This document shows positions 6,827 to 15,528 of a stretch of 55,653 bases of DNA, one piece after another. Below the pieces are notes generated by a model. It ran no database searches. It saw nothing but the letters and a program-made list of their open reading frames with translations, and was not told the DNA's origin. The translations under genes were made by a program, and so were the position numbers. The number at the start of each line of letters is the position of its first letter. The first letter of the stretch is position 1. Origin of the DNA: a virus; IMG/VR virus record IMGVR_UViG_3300039098_000023, positions 53,978-109,630 of that record. One strand, 5' to 3'.

Positions 6827-8762
6827 GTGTCTCCTCGTAGGTTGAGATTCCGTCTTCTTTAACTGCTTTGTATGTAGTATCGTACATAGCTGCTTGGATT
6901 ACTGGAGTGTGCGCGATAGTGTAAATACACTTACCATCGTTACGGAGTTTAGCTAGAACCTTAAATAGACCTTCTCTACCTTCTTCGTCTAGTGACCCGA
7001 ATACCTCATCTAGGAACATGATATTAAGTGAGCACTCACCTTTTAGCTCAAGGATCTCAATCACAGAGAACAAGCAAGCCATCTTAACGCGCTCCTTCTC
7101 ACCATCAGACCAGTTAGCAAAAGGCTTCTTCTTATCTTCATCAGACACTACGAACTCAATCTTCCCTGCTTCGGTTACGTAGAACATACACTTAATCCTA
7201 CCGCCAGAAATGATGTCAGCATACTTAAGCATTGTGCCGTTAAGGAGTTGCAAGAACTCACTCATCTTATGCACTCTGATACCTGTTGGGCCGTAATGAA
7301 TTACCCACTCTTGAGCGCACGACAGTTGTACCTCAGTTACTGTAATCTTTATTTCTAACTCTTCGATCTGATTAGCTAACTTTATGTTGTTAGCAGCAGA
7401 CTCTTGATTGTAATCATTAGCTACACGCTGAATTGTGTTATGCTCTCTAGCGTTAGCTAAGTCACGCTCTAACTGTTTACGCTCATCGGTTAGCTGGTCA
7501 ACACCTTTCTGGTAAGCGTTACACATCGTAGCAGTTGACTCTGCGCGTTCAGTAATTGACGCAGGAGTCGAGTCTGTTAACTCTAGCTCTGCTCTAGCTA
7601 TTGTGGCTAGAAGTTTATCCACAGCATCGAAGCTTTTTAACTCTAGGCTCAGTTCTCGCTGAGAAGGTACTAATTCGTGGTGTTCCTCTGTTAGTTCTTC
7701 TAATAGTTTAGTAGCGTCATCTAAGTCTTTGACCCATTTAGCCATGTCTGTGTTAAACACCGCTAAAGCTTCTTCAGCACCTAAAGATTGACCGCAACGA
7801 GTACAGACAGTTTCTGGCTCAGTGGGCGTACTAAGTTTTAGCTGGCGCTTTACGTGAGTACCTTTATCTATACGTTGACCAAGTACTGCTAACTTTGCAG
7901 TAACTTCGTCGTAAGCCTCTTGGCAAGAGTCCTTGCATACGTGAGTACGGGCAGCTACTTTCAAGTCTATATGAAAATTAGAACTAGCAATCAAAGCTTC
8001 TGCCTCAACAGACTTAACAGCTAGCTCCATATCGTACTCAACCATTTCGAGCTTAGCTTGAACTTCGTGTAGCTTCTTCGTTTCTTTAGGTAGTAACTCA
8101 TCTACCTCAGCTATTTGCGTTTCTAATTGGTTAGTACAGACTACGTCGGCTACTAAACGTGGTTCCGTAATTGCCGCGCGTAATGTAGCAACTGATGAGT
8201 TAAGACTTACTAGCTCTCGCTGGTGATCCTTTACTTTAGCCTTAGCAGCTACTAGCTTATCATCAAGTAGTGAGTAGTCTAATATACCTTCAATGAACTT
8301 CTTACGCTTACTGTCACCAGTTTCCTCAATAAGCTCAAGGATGTTCTTAGGGTGACGGTAGCCAAGGTCTACGAAGTTATTAAAGTCAGACCCAAGCATT
8401 TCAGCTATCATCTTTAACGCCGCCGGCTTACCTTTAGGTGCGATACTGATATCAGAGTCACCCCTAAAGATCTCTACTTTATTGCGAAGCTTAGAGTTAA
8501 CGAATCGGAATGGTTCACCGTCAAGTGTTAGGCTAACCTCAATCTCGAAAGGCTCACCTGTAACGTCATTACTAACATCATCAACTGCGATACCTTTAGG
8601 GTTCTTATTGTATAAGCACTGCGACAGTACCATAAATAGACTAGACTTGCTAGCGCCATTTATACCTGTGATAGCGTGTATACCTTTACTAAACTCAAAA
8701 GTAACGTCCTCGAATGCGAATGAGTGCTTAGCGCGAACCTTAGTGATCTCAATCGCCGCCAT
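6792..8762 (-). CDS. SbcC/Rad50-like nuclease subunit
   Basis: About 656 residues from the ATG at 8762 (MAAIEITKVR). The open frame continues up to 8825 but would overlap the previous gene further. ABC-type ATPase split by a coiled coil: Walker A GINGASKS at 33-40, zinc hook CTRC at about 320-323, signature WSDGEKER, Walker B/D-loop FLDEVFGSLD near the end. The Walker A carries Ser where Gly is usual (G-A-S-K instead of G-A-G-K). A second CKDSC pair lies about 40 residues before the hook. Partner of the SbcD-like nuclease just upstream; together they open DNA ends and hairpins, as T5 D12/D13 do. Confidence 0.92.
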   Translation of the reverse strand: MAAIEITKVRAKHSFAFEDVTFEFSKGIHAITGINGASKSSLFMVLSQCLYNKNPKGIAVDDVSNDVTGEPFEIEVSLTLDGEPFRFVNSKLRNKVEIFRGDSDISIAPKGKPAALKMIAEMLGSDFNNFVDLGYRHPKNILELIEETGDSKRKKFIEGILDYSLLDDKLVAAKAKVKDHQRELVSLNSSVATLRAAITEPRLVADVVCTNQLETQIAEVDELLPKETKKLHEVQAKLEMVEYDMELAVKSVEAEALIASSNFHIDLKVAARTHVCKDSCQEAYDEVTAKLAVLGQRIDKGTHVKRQLKLSTPTEPETVCTRCGQSLGAEEALAVFNTDMAKWVKDLDDATKLLEELTEEHHELVPSQRELSLELKSFDAVDKLLATIARAELELTDSTPASITERAESTATMCNAYQKGVDQLTDERKQLERDLANAREHNTIQRVANDYNQESAANNIKLANQIEELEIKITVTEVQLSCAQEWVIHYGPTGIRVHKMSEFLQLLNGTMLKYADIISGGRIKCMFYVTEAGKIEFVVSDEDKKKPFANWSDGEKERVKMACLFSVIEILELKGECSLNIMFLDEVFGSLDEEGREGLFKVLAKLRNDGKCIYTIAHTPVIQAAMYDTTYKAVKEDGISTYEETHEEPDNELPLF

Positions 8763-8976
8763 ACAGACCATCCTCTCGCCCAATAAACAGTACCAACCAC
8801 CACACTTGTACAAAGATAAGTACATTTTCGCGTGGAGAAGTACGGATGTCTACAGTAGCGATAGCGTCAGTAGTAATACCTACTGCTAAATCAAAGCCTA
8901 ATACACGAAGAGCTACACCGTAAAGCACGTTAGTCCATTGAATACATAAGTTAAATACATCTGTAACTTTAATCAT
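8749..8976 (-). CDS. Small hydrophobic protein between SbcD and SbcC
   Basis: 75 residues with two moderately hydrophobic stretches (CIQWTNVLYGVALRVLGF and VLIFVQVWWLVLFIG), possibly membrane-associated. AAGGAGGAATT precedes its ATG, and it overlaps SbcD by ATGA and SbcC by 14 bases. The position within the nuclease operon is its only functional hint. Confidence 0.65.
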   Translation of the reverse strand: MIKVTDVFNLCIQWTNVLYGVALRVLGFDLAVGITTDAIATVDIRTSPRENVLIFVQVWWLVLFIGREDGLYGGD

Positions 8977-9974
8977 AATTCCTCCTTGTCGTACGTTAGT
9001 AGTTCTACCTTACGTTCTGGTGAAGTACCTAACGCATCTAAATAATTACCTGCCGACTCTTCCCAATTTTCTATAGAGATTTCTACGTGTTTAATGGAGG
9101 CAGTTTCTGGTGCTTCTACTAAGACAGCGTTAGAGTCAACTTTAGTAATCTTTGAGTGGTACGGTTTCTGTAACTTCTTCATTTCATTTAGTGGGCCTGT
9201 GACGTAGATATTGTAGAAATGCCTATCGTCTAACTTAGGAGGGAAATCTTCTAAGTCACAATCAATTCTTATTAGTGATGGGAAGTCTGTTGTCACCCTA
9301 GTATATTTAGATTCTCCAGATTCGGTATCAATGTCTAATACTAAGAATCCGTTCTTAGGATCTCGTTCGAATGAGTTATTTACTGGGCTATTCGTATATA
9401 CTAACCCACTAGGATCAGTAAAGTCAATGTGAATATCGCCAGCTACTTTAAAATCAAAGCCCTCAACTAACTCTGCAATTGGGTACTCTTCTTTAATGAA
9501 GTCGTTTAAGTTAGCTCGTACGTGCGTAGCAATAAGATTTAGGTTATCACCAAGCTCAGTTGGAGTGCCTAAAGAATCGTGGTTAACTAGGTGAATATCT
9601 AGACCTGTACTCTTGTAGTCGCGTACAACAGTTCTGTAGTTGACATTAGGGTAGCTGTCTAGTAGGAAATAGTCTAACAAGCTTTCGTCATCGGAAATAG
9701 TCTCGTGATTGCCCGACACAATGAACGTAGTAATACCTTCTTCGCGTAGTCTATTCATTAGATAAAGAAAAAGCCGAATCTCATGCTTACCTAAGTTGAT
9801 GTCGTCAAACTGGTCACCTAAGAGCATAATGTCGGCTTTGTTGGTTACGCAGTATTTAACGATAGAGTCAATGACACACTTATATCTGCTAACCTGCCAG
9901 CCTGTAGCTATACCTGCTCGTATGCGTAGGTGAATATCACCTACGCACACAAACTTTAATTTGTTAATCTTCAA
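8973..9974 (-). CDS. SbcD/Mre11-like nuclease subunit
   Basis: 333 residues with the Mre11/SbcD phosphoesterase motifs: VGDIHLR at residue 12, GDQFDDIN near 54, SGNHET near 90, and GDIHID near 180. The C-terminal 120 residues fit the capping and SbcC-binding part. Two-metal nuclease partner of the SbcC-like protein encoded downstream. TTG start at 9974 with no clear ribosome binding site, inside the end of the coiled-coil gene upstream, so translation is probably coupled. Confidence 0.92.
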   Translation of the reverse strand: MKINKLKFVCVGDIHLRIRAGIATGWQVSRYKCVIDSIVKYCVTNKADIMLLGDQFDDINLGKHEIRLFLYLMNRLREEGITTFIVSGNHETISDDESLLDYFLLDSYPNVNYRTVVRDYKSTGLDIHLVNHDSLGTPTELGDNLNLIATHVRANLNDFIKEEYPIAELVEGFDFKVAGDIHIDFTDPSGLVYTNSPVNNSFERDPKNGFLVLDIDTESGESKYTRVTTDFPSLIRIDCDLEDFPPKLDDRHFYNIYVTGPLNEMKKLQKPYHSKITKVDSNAVLVEAPETASIKHVEISIENWEESAGNYLDALGTSPERKVELLTYDKEEL

Positions 9975-10374
9975 TTGAAGCTACTACTGAGTCGGATTCA
10001 GTAATAACCTTAGAAGCTAGAGGCTCCTCAAAGATAGCGTTCAAGTTACCTGCGGCGTTCTTGGCACGACGTTGAGCCGTAGTCAATGCTGTATCACGGT
10101 CGAGATTAGCTTGAGTTACGTCTGCACGTTTATTAGCTGCTTTAGATACAGCCTTACCTGCGTCTGTGTTGGCCTTAGTAATTAGCTTATCAGCTTTCTT
10201 ACGAGCCTTTTCAATCTTAGCGGTAGCCTTCTTCTCAGCTTTTTTCTCAGATTTTTCAGTAGCTTTACGGTGAGATTCTAGCTCCTTCTCTAACTTCGAT
10301 TCTGCTTTAGTTAGAGACTTTACGATACCTTCTAGGACAGACAGCATGAAGTTGATGCGGAATACGTTAAACAT
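9964..10374 (-). CDS. Lys/Ala-rich coiled-coil protein
   Basis: 136 residues. Residues 20-75 are a long, highly charged helix of K, E and A repeats (ESHRKATEKSEKKAEKKATA), predicted to be a coiled coil, with an acidic tail. It lies just upstream of SbcD, overlapping it by 11 bases, and follows the hairpin at 10400-10422. AAGGAGAAATTT ribosome binding site. The basic helix could bind nucleic acid. No family recognised. Confidence 0.8.
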   Translation of the reverse strand: MFNVFRINFMLSVLEGIVKSLTKAESKLEKELESHRKATEKSEKKAEKKATAKIEKARKKADKLITKANTDAGKAVSKAANKRADVTQANLDRDTALTTAQRRAKNAAGNLNAIFEEPLASKVITESDSVVASIED

Positions 10375-10399
10375 AAATTTCTCCTTACTTTATTAATTA

Positions 10400-10422
10400 A
10401 GGGGTCGCATTTTACGACCCCT
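10400..10422 (-). terminator. GC-rich hairpin, possible terminator
   Basis: AGGGGTCG pairs with CGACCCCT, an 8-pair stem with a 7-base loop, in the 77-base gap after the SSB-like gene. The following bases (TAATTAATAAAG) are AT-rich without a proper T-run. It may attenuate transcription from the strong SSB-like gene into the SbcD operon. Confidence 0.5.
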
Positions 10423-10450
10423 CGGTGTACAGATACTTGAATACTTTAAG

Positions 10451-11365
10451 TTAGAAGGGTACGGTTTCTTCTGCGCCAAGCACCTCAGGCTCTACTACAA
10501 CAGTAGGCGCTGAACTTGTATCAGCACTAGCCCAAGGATCAGCTTGCTCACCAGAAGCCTTTGGAGCTTCAATCTGAGGAACAGCATGTTGAGCTTTAAA
10601 CTCAAGAACATCCTTATTTAGAGCAGTAACCATATCAATCAACTGTAGATAGGTATCAACATTAGCTTGTCCTACCTCTGAGATGATGTCGTAGTAGGTA
10701 TCTTGATCTTCGGTTGTCAATACTGTAGTTACAGCAGGGAAACCTAGATCACCAGTTGCCGCTTTCAATGTTTTCAAGTAGTCCTTGAACGCCATATAGT
10801 TGATACCTTTAATGTACATCATACCGACTTCTACAGGATTACCTTCAAGATCGACTGTACCTTCTGGAAGTTTCCAGAATGTGACGAACTGGTTAGAGCA
10901 CTTATCGTCTTTCGCTACATCAGTTTTACGGCGAGGGCAGTTGCCGCCAACACACGCCAGACCGCAAGTACCGACTGCTACTTCACCATTATCAAGGCAA
11001 ATCTGTGAGGAGCACTTTGGCCCTTGGATTTGCGACTTATTGTTAGGGAAGAAGCTGTACTGAGTACCAACCATTAACAATGTAGCTTCCAACGTAGAAC
11101 CAAGGTCAATACCTGCCTCGACTAATGTTTTATCAGTCTCGGATACATAATTAACTTCTTGGAACATTACGAAGTTACCTTTAGCAATTTTTTTCTTACT
11201 AGTGGTATCAGCTTTGCCGTTGTAGTTAACGACAATCTTCGGGGTAGCGTTGCCGCCTTGTTGAGCATCTGCACCTGTCATACGCTTAATAGTAGCGAGC
11301 TGACTAGGTGTCATGTTCGCTTGCATTTGCGCCAATAGATCCGCTTGTGTCATTTTCTTTGCCAT
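10451..11365 (-). CDS. Probable single-stranded DNA-binding protein
   Basis: 304 residues from the ATG at 11365; the ATG two codons earlier is too close to AAAGG. The acidic C terminus ends EETVPF, very like the D-D-D-I-P-F tip by which bacterial SSB proteins recruit partners. The middle carries a cluster of six or seven cysteines (CSSQIC...CGLACVGGNC...C), suggesting a bound metal. It has its own strong promoter (11440-11468) and a hairpin after it, fitting a highly expressed gene. Lies between SbcD and exonuclease genes. No OB-fold signature could be proven by eye; another recombination protein is possible. Confidence 0.6.
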   Translation of the reverse strand: MAKKMTQADLLAQMQANMTPSQLATIKRMTGADAQQGGNATPKIVVNYNGKADTTSKKKIAKGNFVMFQEVNYVSETDKTLVEAGIDLGSTLEATLLMVGTQYSFFPNNKSQIQGPKCSSQICLDNGEVAVGTCGLACVGGNCPRRKTDVAKDDKCSNQFVTFWKLPEGTVDLEGNPVEVGMMYIKGINYMAFKDYLKTLKAATGDLGFPAVTTVLTTEDQDTYYDIISEVGQANVDTYLQLIDMVTALNKDVLEFKAQHAVPQIEAPKASGEQADPWASADTSSAPTVVVEPEVLGAEETVPF

Positions 11366-11439
11366 GTTCATTTACCTTTCGAGTAGTTTAGAGTTTTAGA
11401 GTAATTCAGGAGTATTCCTTCTCTCTAACTGATGAGTCC

Positions 11440-11468
11440 ATATTACTACGAACTCACCCCAGTGTCAA
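11440..11468 (-). promoter_or_regulatory. Strong sigma70-like promoter of the SSB-like gene
   Basis: Minus strand TTGACA (11463-11468), 17-base spacer, TAATAT (11440-11445), about 75 bases before the SSB-like start. The long leader between is AT-rich with no clear structure. Confidence 0.75.
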
Positions 11469-11470
11469 GC

Positions 11471-12523
11471 TTATTCGAAAACTTTGATCCATTCATTGTA
11501 GTTCGAAGCAAGCCCTGTTTTACCATCTGCTAACATAATATCTTGGATGGCTTCGTGATCAATGTTTGGCGGTTCAGCTAACTCATCTAATATAGAGTCT
11601 AAGAACTCAATCTTGTCTCCAAAGATCTCAGCTTCCTCTTCTGGCGAGTGAAGTAAGTTCACTAACTTAAGATTTCGCTCGTAGTAAGCTAAATTTTCAT
11701 CGATCAATTCTTGTTTCAGTTTCACAGGGAACCGAGGGATCGTAATGTTGCCTACATTAGCTCTAATCTCCTCAATTGTGCGATACTGTTGCACCAGTGC
11801 CATAGCGCGTTTTTCACCCATACCTTTTGGGCTATACACAGAGTCTCCTGTGTCTCCTGCTACAGCTTTAAAGGTAACGTACTCGCGCGGAGTTAGCTCG
11901 TAAGCATCACCGAACCGCTTTTCGTTTACCCAAACTTTTGCTGGTAACTTAATGTCAGTTGGTTTCAATCTCATTTGTTCTGAGTAAGATCGCTGTACTA
12001 CATTATCTTTGATCAGTTGTAGAATATCACAGTCACTTGAAACAACAGCGAACATAAACTTATCACTGTTACCGTTGCGTGTCAAGTAAGAAATGACATC
12101 ATCGGCTTCAATGTTTGTGCATGTAGCGTCGACGAAGCCGAATAGCTTAGCCTTGTTTGCTACTACATCATTAATCTTGTCGATATACTTACGCTCTGTA
12201 TCGCAAGCTTTCGGGTCACGCTCAAGGCGCTTTGCCTGAGTAACACGCCTATCACCCTTATAAGGTAACTCATCGTAATGTACGTTGTCCAGTAGAATCG
12301 ACTTATCTGTTACATGGTCGCTGATAATACCTGGCTGGATGCCTAAACGATAAGCGCTACCGCCTCTGTCGTTACAAATGATGACCTTGTCGATATTAAG
12401 GTCGCGACACGTTAGATGACAGAAAGGTATAAAGTCCCATAAAGGATTAGCTGATCCGTGGTGCATCATCTGCATCATAACATTCTTACCGTCAATTACT
12501 AGAATTCTTTTCTTTACATCCAA
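11471..12523 (-). CDS. 5'-3' exonuclease / flap endonuclease
   Basis: 350 residues of the PIN-like 5' nuclease family (T5 D15, T4 RNase H, Pol I exonuclease domain). Acidic site residues are visible in ILVIDGKN at the N terminus, ICNDRGG near 50, NIEADDVISYL near 145 and VSSDCDILQL near 165. The helix-three-turn-helix DNA-binding part contains AVAGDTGDSVYSPKGMGEKRA near 225. It would remove Okazaki fragment primers and 5' flaps. It overlaps the next gene upstream by 10 bases and ends just before the SSB-like promoter. Confidence 0.9.
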   Translation of the reverse strand: MDVKKRILVIDGKNVMMQMMHHGSANPLWDFIPFCHLTCRDLNIDKVIICNDRGGSAYRLGIQPGIISDHVTDKSILLDNVHYDELPYKGDRRVTQAKRLERDPKACDTERKYIDKINDVVANKAKLFGFVDATCTNIEADDVISYLTRNGNSDKFMFAVVSSDCDILQLIKDNVVQRSYSEQMRLKPTDIKLPAKVWVNEKRFGDAYELTPREYVTFKAVAGDTGDSVYSPKGMGEKRAMALVQQYRTIEEIRANVGNITIPRFPVKLKQELIDENLAYYERNLKLVNLLHSPEEEAEIFGDKIEFLDSILDELAEPPNIDHEAIQDIMLADGKTGLASNYNEWIKVFE

Positions 12524-12813
12524 TGTATTGTCTCCGTTTCTGGTGCAAGTTTATAATCAGCCTCGAAAACCCAATCAACGAATGATGTTATCTGGTATCG
12601 TTCACAGGTATCAGTGATGTCTTCATCGAACGCTGCATTAAAAAGTTCATCTTTGGCTGCTAAACTATCCTTAAATCTGTAGTCCATATCACCGTCACGA
12701 ACAACATAGATAGGCTTCATAACGCCTTGATTACGTAGACGTACCTCATCGGTTAGTTGGTCAATTAAGCTCTTTAACTGATCAATAGTTAGTTCCTCAG
12801 TTCTGATTCCCAT
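12514..12813 (-). CDS. Unknown small protein
   Basis: 99 residues, acidic. The first 30 form a helix (EELTIDQLKSLIDQLTDEV), then a strand-rich piece YVVRDGDMDYRF. No cysteine cluster or membrane segment and no family recognised. AGGAGGTAACA precedes the ATG, and its end overlaps the exonuclease start. Confidence 0.8.
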   Translation of the reverse strand: MGIRTEELTIDQLKSLIDQLTDEVRLRNQGVMKPIYVVRDGDMDYRFKDSLAAKDELFNAAFDEDITDTCERYQITSFVDWVFEADYKLAPETETIHWM

Positions 12814-12822
12814 TGTTACCTC

Positions 12823-13077
12823 CTATTTATATTTTTTACAGAAAGCGCACATATATACACCACCTCTAAGTATCTCGTTATACCTCTTCATAGGTAGCCT
12901 ACGAGACTCACCGCACGAACACTTAGCAGTAACTACCGTATTGCTGTAAGGAGGTAATGCGTGTACAGGAACGGTAATACACTTCGCACCTTTACGTACA
13001 GCATACCCAGCGTCTATATAATAATTCCGCTGACTGCCATTATAAATCCTAACGAATACCGACTCCTCTACGATCAT
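12823..13077 (-). CDS. Small zinc-ribbon protein
   Basis: 84 residues from the ATG at 13077, which sits after GGAGGTACTA; an in-frame TTG at 13089 is part of that binding site. Cysteines in KCSCGESR and, thirty residues later, MCAFCKKYK make a CxC/CxxC zinc-binding pair. Likely a small nucleic acid or protein binding ribbon. Function unknown. Confidence 0.7.
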   Translation of the reverse strand: MIVEESVFVRIYNGSQRNYYIDAGYAVRKGAKCITVPVHALPPYSNTVVTAKCSCGESRRLPMKRYNEILRGGVYMCAFCKKYK

Positions 13078-13090
13078 TAGTACCTCCAAT

Positions 13091-13195
13091 TTATATAGCT
13101 GGAATTACTACAGCAGCTAGAATGACAACAACTACTGCTGCAACAACTACTGCTGTAGTAATAAACTCTTTACCTAATATTTTAAATGTAACCAT
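13091..13195 (-). CDS. 34-residue membrane protein
   Basis: Short gene overlapping the DNA ligase stop (TGATG). After a nine-residue head (MVTFKILGK), residues 11-34 are almost pure Val, Ala and Ile, one membrane segment. The repetitive GTA/GTT/GCA/GCT codons make a simple-sequence DNA stretch. Function unknown. Accepted because of the tight stop-start overlap and a fully hydrophobic span. Confidence 0.6.
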   Translation of the reverse strand: MVTFKILGKEFITTAVVVAAVVVVILAAVVIPAI

Positions 13196-14565
13196 CAATC
13201 CCAACTAATTTCTGTTTTGTCATCACGAAGGTTCAAGTAACCAGCGTGTCTCAAAGATCCGTCTGGAGTAATATCCATGTAATCTACCTCTAAGATAGCA
13301 CCAACCAAGTCACCGCGCAAGTGTAAAAGTAGTAACTCATCACGTTCCTCCTCTGAACCTAAACTCATCAGCTTACCACGGACACCGCTATTGTCAGTTA
13401 CAAACACTGAGCCGATGTGACCTTCCCACTTAGTATCTACAGTGCCCATCTGAACTTCGTCTACCATAAGGTCAGCTGATTTGAAGTCTTTCATCTTCAA
13501 GATAGCATCTGACCGTTTGAATTCGTAAGGACGATCTAGGCGTTTAACCATCGCACCTTCACCTCGCATAGAACCTTTACGAGCACGAATAGCATCAAAG
13601 ATTGCAATTACTTCTGCTTTACTGTTAGCCATATAAGTAGGCGAAATTAGTAAGTTTCTAAATGTACCTGACTCGAACAGGCCCGCTAATTCAATCTTAC
13701 GAGTTTTTAGGCTTTCTCCGATACCGCGCTTACCTTGAGTTAAGAACCAATCGTAATCAACTAGGTCGAATACCGTCAAAGCGCAATACTCTTGCATATC
13801 AGCTTTAGTATACTTATCGGCAGCTTTAATCATACTTTGCGCTTGCGAGAACTGCCAAGGCTCGTCCTTGTCGTGTGCTTGTTTAGCTTTCTTTACTGCT
13901 AAATTAAGCTTGATACCGCAACCCTCGCAATCAAGTACGAACTTAGTACCAGGTCGTAGAGCTAGTACGTCTTTATCAAATGCTTGTAGGTTAAACTCAT
14001 TACCAGCACTAGACAAGTACTTAACAGATACACCGTCACATACTACAGTAACCCTTAGACCGTCGTACTTTTCCTCTACCACTACTGGATAGTGCAAAGT
14101 TGACCAGTACTCTTTGAAGTTACCTTTCTTATCTGGCTTCTTAGCTACCATAGGCTCGCCCTTTTGAATCTTATATTGCGGGATAAGATCAGGGAATGCT
14201 TTATTGATAGTTGAAGCTGAGAATCCGCACTTAAGATCTTTACGGATACAGCGAGCAACCCACTTAGCACCATTCTCTGTGCCTGACTCCATTAGAGACT
14301 TAATTAGCGCTCTAGCTTGCGTAGGCGTTACCTCTCTAGCATTACAACGATCCATAATTTGAATCAAAGAAATGAATACGTCAGGTTGAGCCTCAGCGAA
14401 CTTAGTAGGATCGTCTAGTTTCACCACGTAAAAGTTCTTGTACGGGTGATATACGTACGTAAGAAGTGTCCTAAGTTCTGGGCTATCGTTGTCAATTAGT
14501 AATTGAACTTTATCGTTCTTACTAGGTGTGATCTCTAGCGTATCAAACAGTTCGAATGTAGTCAT
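13195..14565 (-). CDS. ATP-dependent DNA ligase
   Basis: 456 residues. Nucleotidyltransferase motif I is EEKYDGLR with the AMP-accepting lysine at 166. Motif III is around VLDCEG, motif IV MRGEGAMVKR, motif V ILKMKDFKSAD, followed by an OB-type C-terminal domain. The N-terminal 140 residues match the helical DNA-binding region of T7/T4-like phage ligases. It seals nicks left after primer removal. The gene follows GGAGGTATA and overlaps the small membrane gene downstream. T5 itself uses an NAD-dependent ligase, so this is a difference in an otherwise T5-like set. Confidence 0.93.
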   Translation of the reverse strand: MTTFELFDTLEITPSKNDKVQLLIDNDSPELRTLLTYVYHPYKNFYVVKLDDPTKFAEAQPDVFISLIQIMDRCNAREVTPTQARALIKSLMESGTENGAKWVARCIRKDLKCGFSASTINKAFPDLIPQYKIQKGEPMVAKKPDKKGNFKEYWSTLHYPVVVEEKYDGLRVTVVCDGVSVKYLSSAGNEFNLQAFDKDVLALRPGTKFVLDCEGCGIKLNLAVKKAKQAHDKDEPWQFSQAQSMIKAADKYTKADMQEYCALTVFDLVDYDWFLTQGKRGIGESLKTRKIELAGLFESGTFRNLLISPTYMANSKAEVIAIFDAIRARKGSMRGEGAMVKRLDRPYEFKRSDAILKMKDFKSADLMVDEVQMGTVDTKWEGHIGSVFVTDNSGVRGKLMSLGSEEERDELLLLHLRGDLVGAILEVDYMDITPDGSLRHAGYLNLRDDKTEISWD

Positions 14566-15239
14566 TATACCTCCAATTTTATGAATTTGTTATATACGCA
14601 CGTAAACTTTTCAGTTATCTCTGCGTCTACGTGCATATGCCCGAAGTACCAATGATCGTATAACAACACTTGACTTATATCTCTTAAGTGCTCACCTGTT
14701 AAATCTAAAAACTTGTTAGTTACCATGTACTCTAAAATGTTCGATGGCGGTGTATGGCTAATAACGTAATCAACTTTATGGTGCTTATGTATACTTTTCC
14801 AAGCTAAGTCTAGCTCCTCTGTGGACGCATACTCCCTACTCCACCAATCTACTCCTTCGGTGCGCGTATCCTTATCGATAGACAAGCCACCGCCAAATGT
14901 GAATATTGAAGTACCTAAGATATCATAAACCCTGCCTCTACGCAAGTGATAAATTGAATCTCTAACGTACCCAACATCGTTGCCGTACTTTTCTACTGTA
15001 GGTAGTTTATCTAATAAATCAAAATTCTCGTGATTACCGTCAATAAATAGCGTCGTCCATGGTTTGTTATTTAGCTCAGTCAGTAACTTGCTATCTATAA
15101 GTTCTCCGTACCACAAAAGCCCAAAATCTCCAGCGATAATTAAGATGTCATCTTTAGTTAGCGTTAGTCCTGCTAAGTATTTTATGTGGTTTAATTTTAG
15201 TAGGCTTCTGTGTATGTCGCCTGTTACGTATATAGCCAT
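14565..15239 (-). CDS. Metallophosphoesterase (Ser/Thr phosphatase-like)
   Basis: 224 residues with the calcineurin-like motifs GDIHRS near residue 7, AGDFGLLW near 37, DGNHENFD near 67, VISHTPPS near 160 and FGHMHVD near 205. Related to small protein phosphatases and bis-nucleoside tetraphosphatases of phages. Substrate uncertain. Its stop overlaps the ligase ATG by one base; the two may be regulated together. Confidence 0.85.
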   Translation of the reverse strand: MAIYVTGDIHRSLLKLNHIKYLAGLTLTKDDILIIAGDFGLLWYGELIDSKLLTELNNKPWTTLFIDGNHENFDLLDKLPTVEKYGNDVGYVRDSIYHLRRGRVYDILGTSIFTFGGGLSIDKDTRTEGVDWWSREYASTEELDLAWKSIHKHHKVDYVISHTPPSNILEYMVTNKFLDLTGEHLRDISQVLLYDHWYFGHMHVDAEITEKFTCVYNKFIKLEV

Positions 15240-15246
15240 ATAGTCC

Positions 15247-15528
15247 TCAAATTATCTTTAATTGTTTAGTACCTAACGACCAAACCGAAAGGACTTTAAT
15301 GATGTCATTGATGTACTTTACCGCATCATTGTTAGCTTTGTCAAGAGTTTTATTTTGTAAAGCATCTTTAACTCCTCTAATGAACTTTCCTAGTTCATCT
15401 GGGGTAAGAACCGCGCCAACTGTTAAGAAGTTAGCTTCGTCTGCGCCTACTTTTTGTAGACAGTGGAAGAAGAGGGTCAGACTAACCCAACCACTTCCTT
15501 GGCCTCTCATCATAGATAGCTTAGTCAT
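15247..15528 (-). CDS. Unknown protein
   Basis: 93 residues from the ATG at 15528 after GAAGGAACGCTA; an upstream start would run deep into the HNH gene. It overlaps the HNH-AP2 stop by 8 bases. The sequence is mixed, with a helical C-terminal half containing DELGKFIRGVKDALQNK. No family recognised. Before the endonuclease arrived this would have been the gene next to the polymerase. Confidence 0.65.
   Translation of the reverse strand: MTKLSMMRGQGSGWVSLTLFFHCLQKVGADEANFLTVGAVLTPDELGKFIRGVKDALQNKTLDKANNDAVKYINDIIKVLSVWSLGTKQLKII

Noticed and set aside
8482-8889. 135-codon plus-strand frame opposite SbcC.
   Set aside because: Shadow of the SbcC-like and neighbouring genes; no start signal or recognisable domain.
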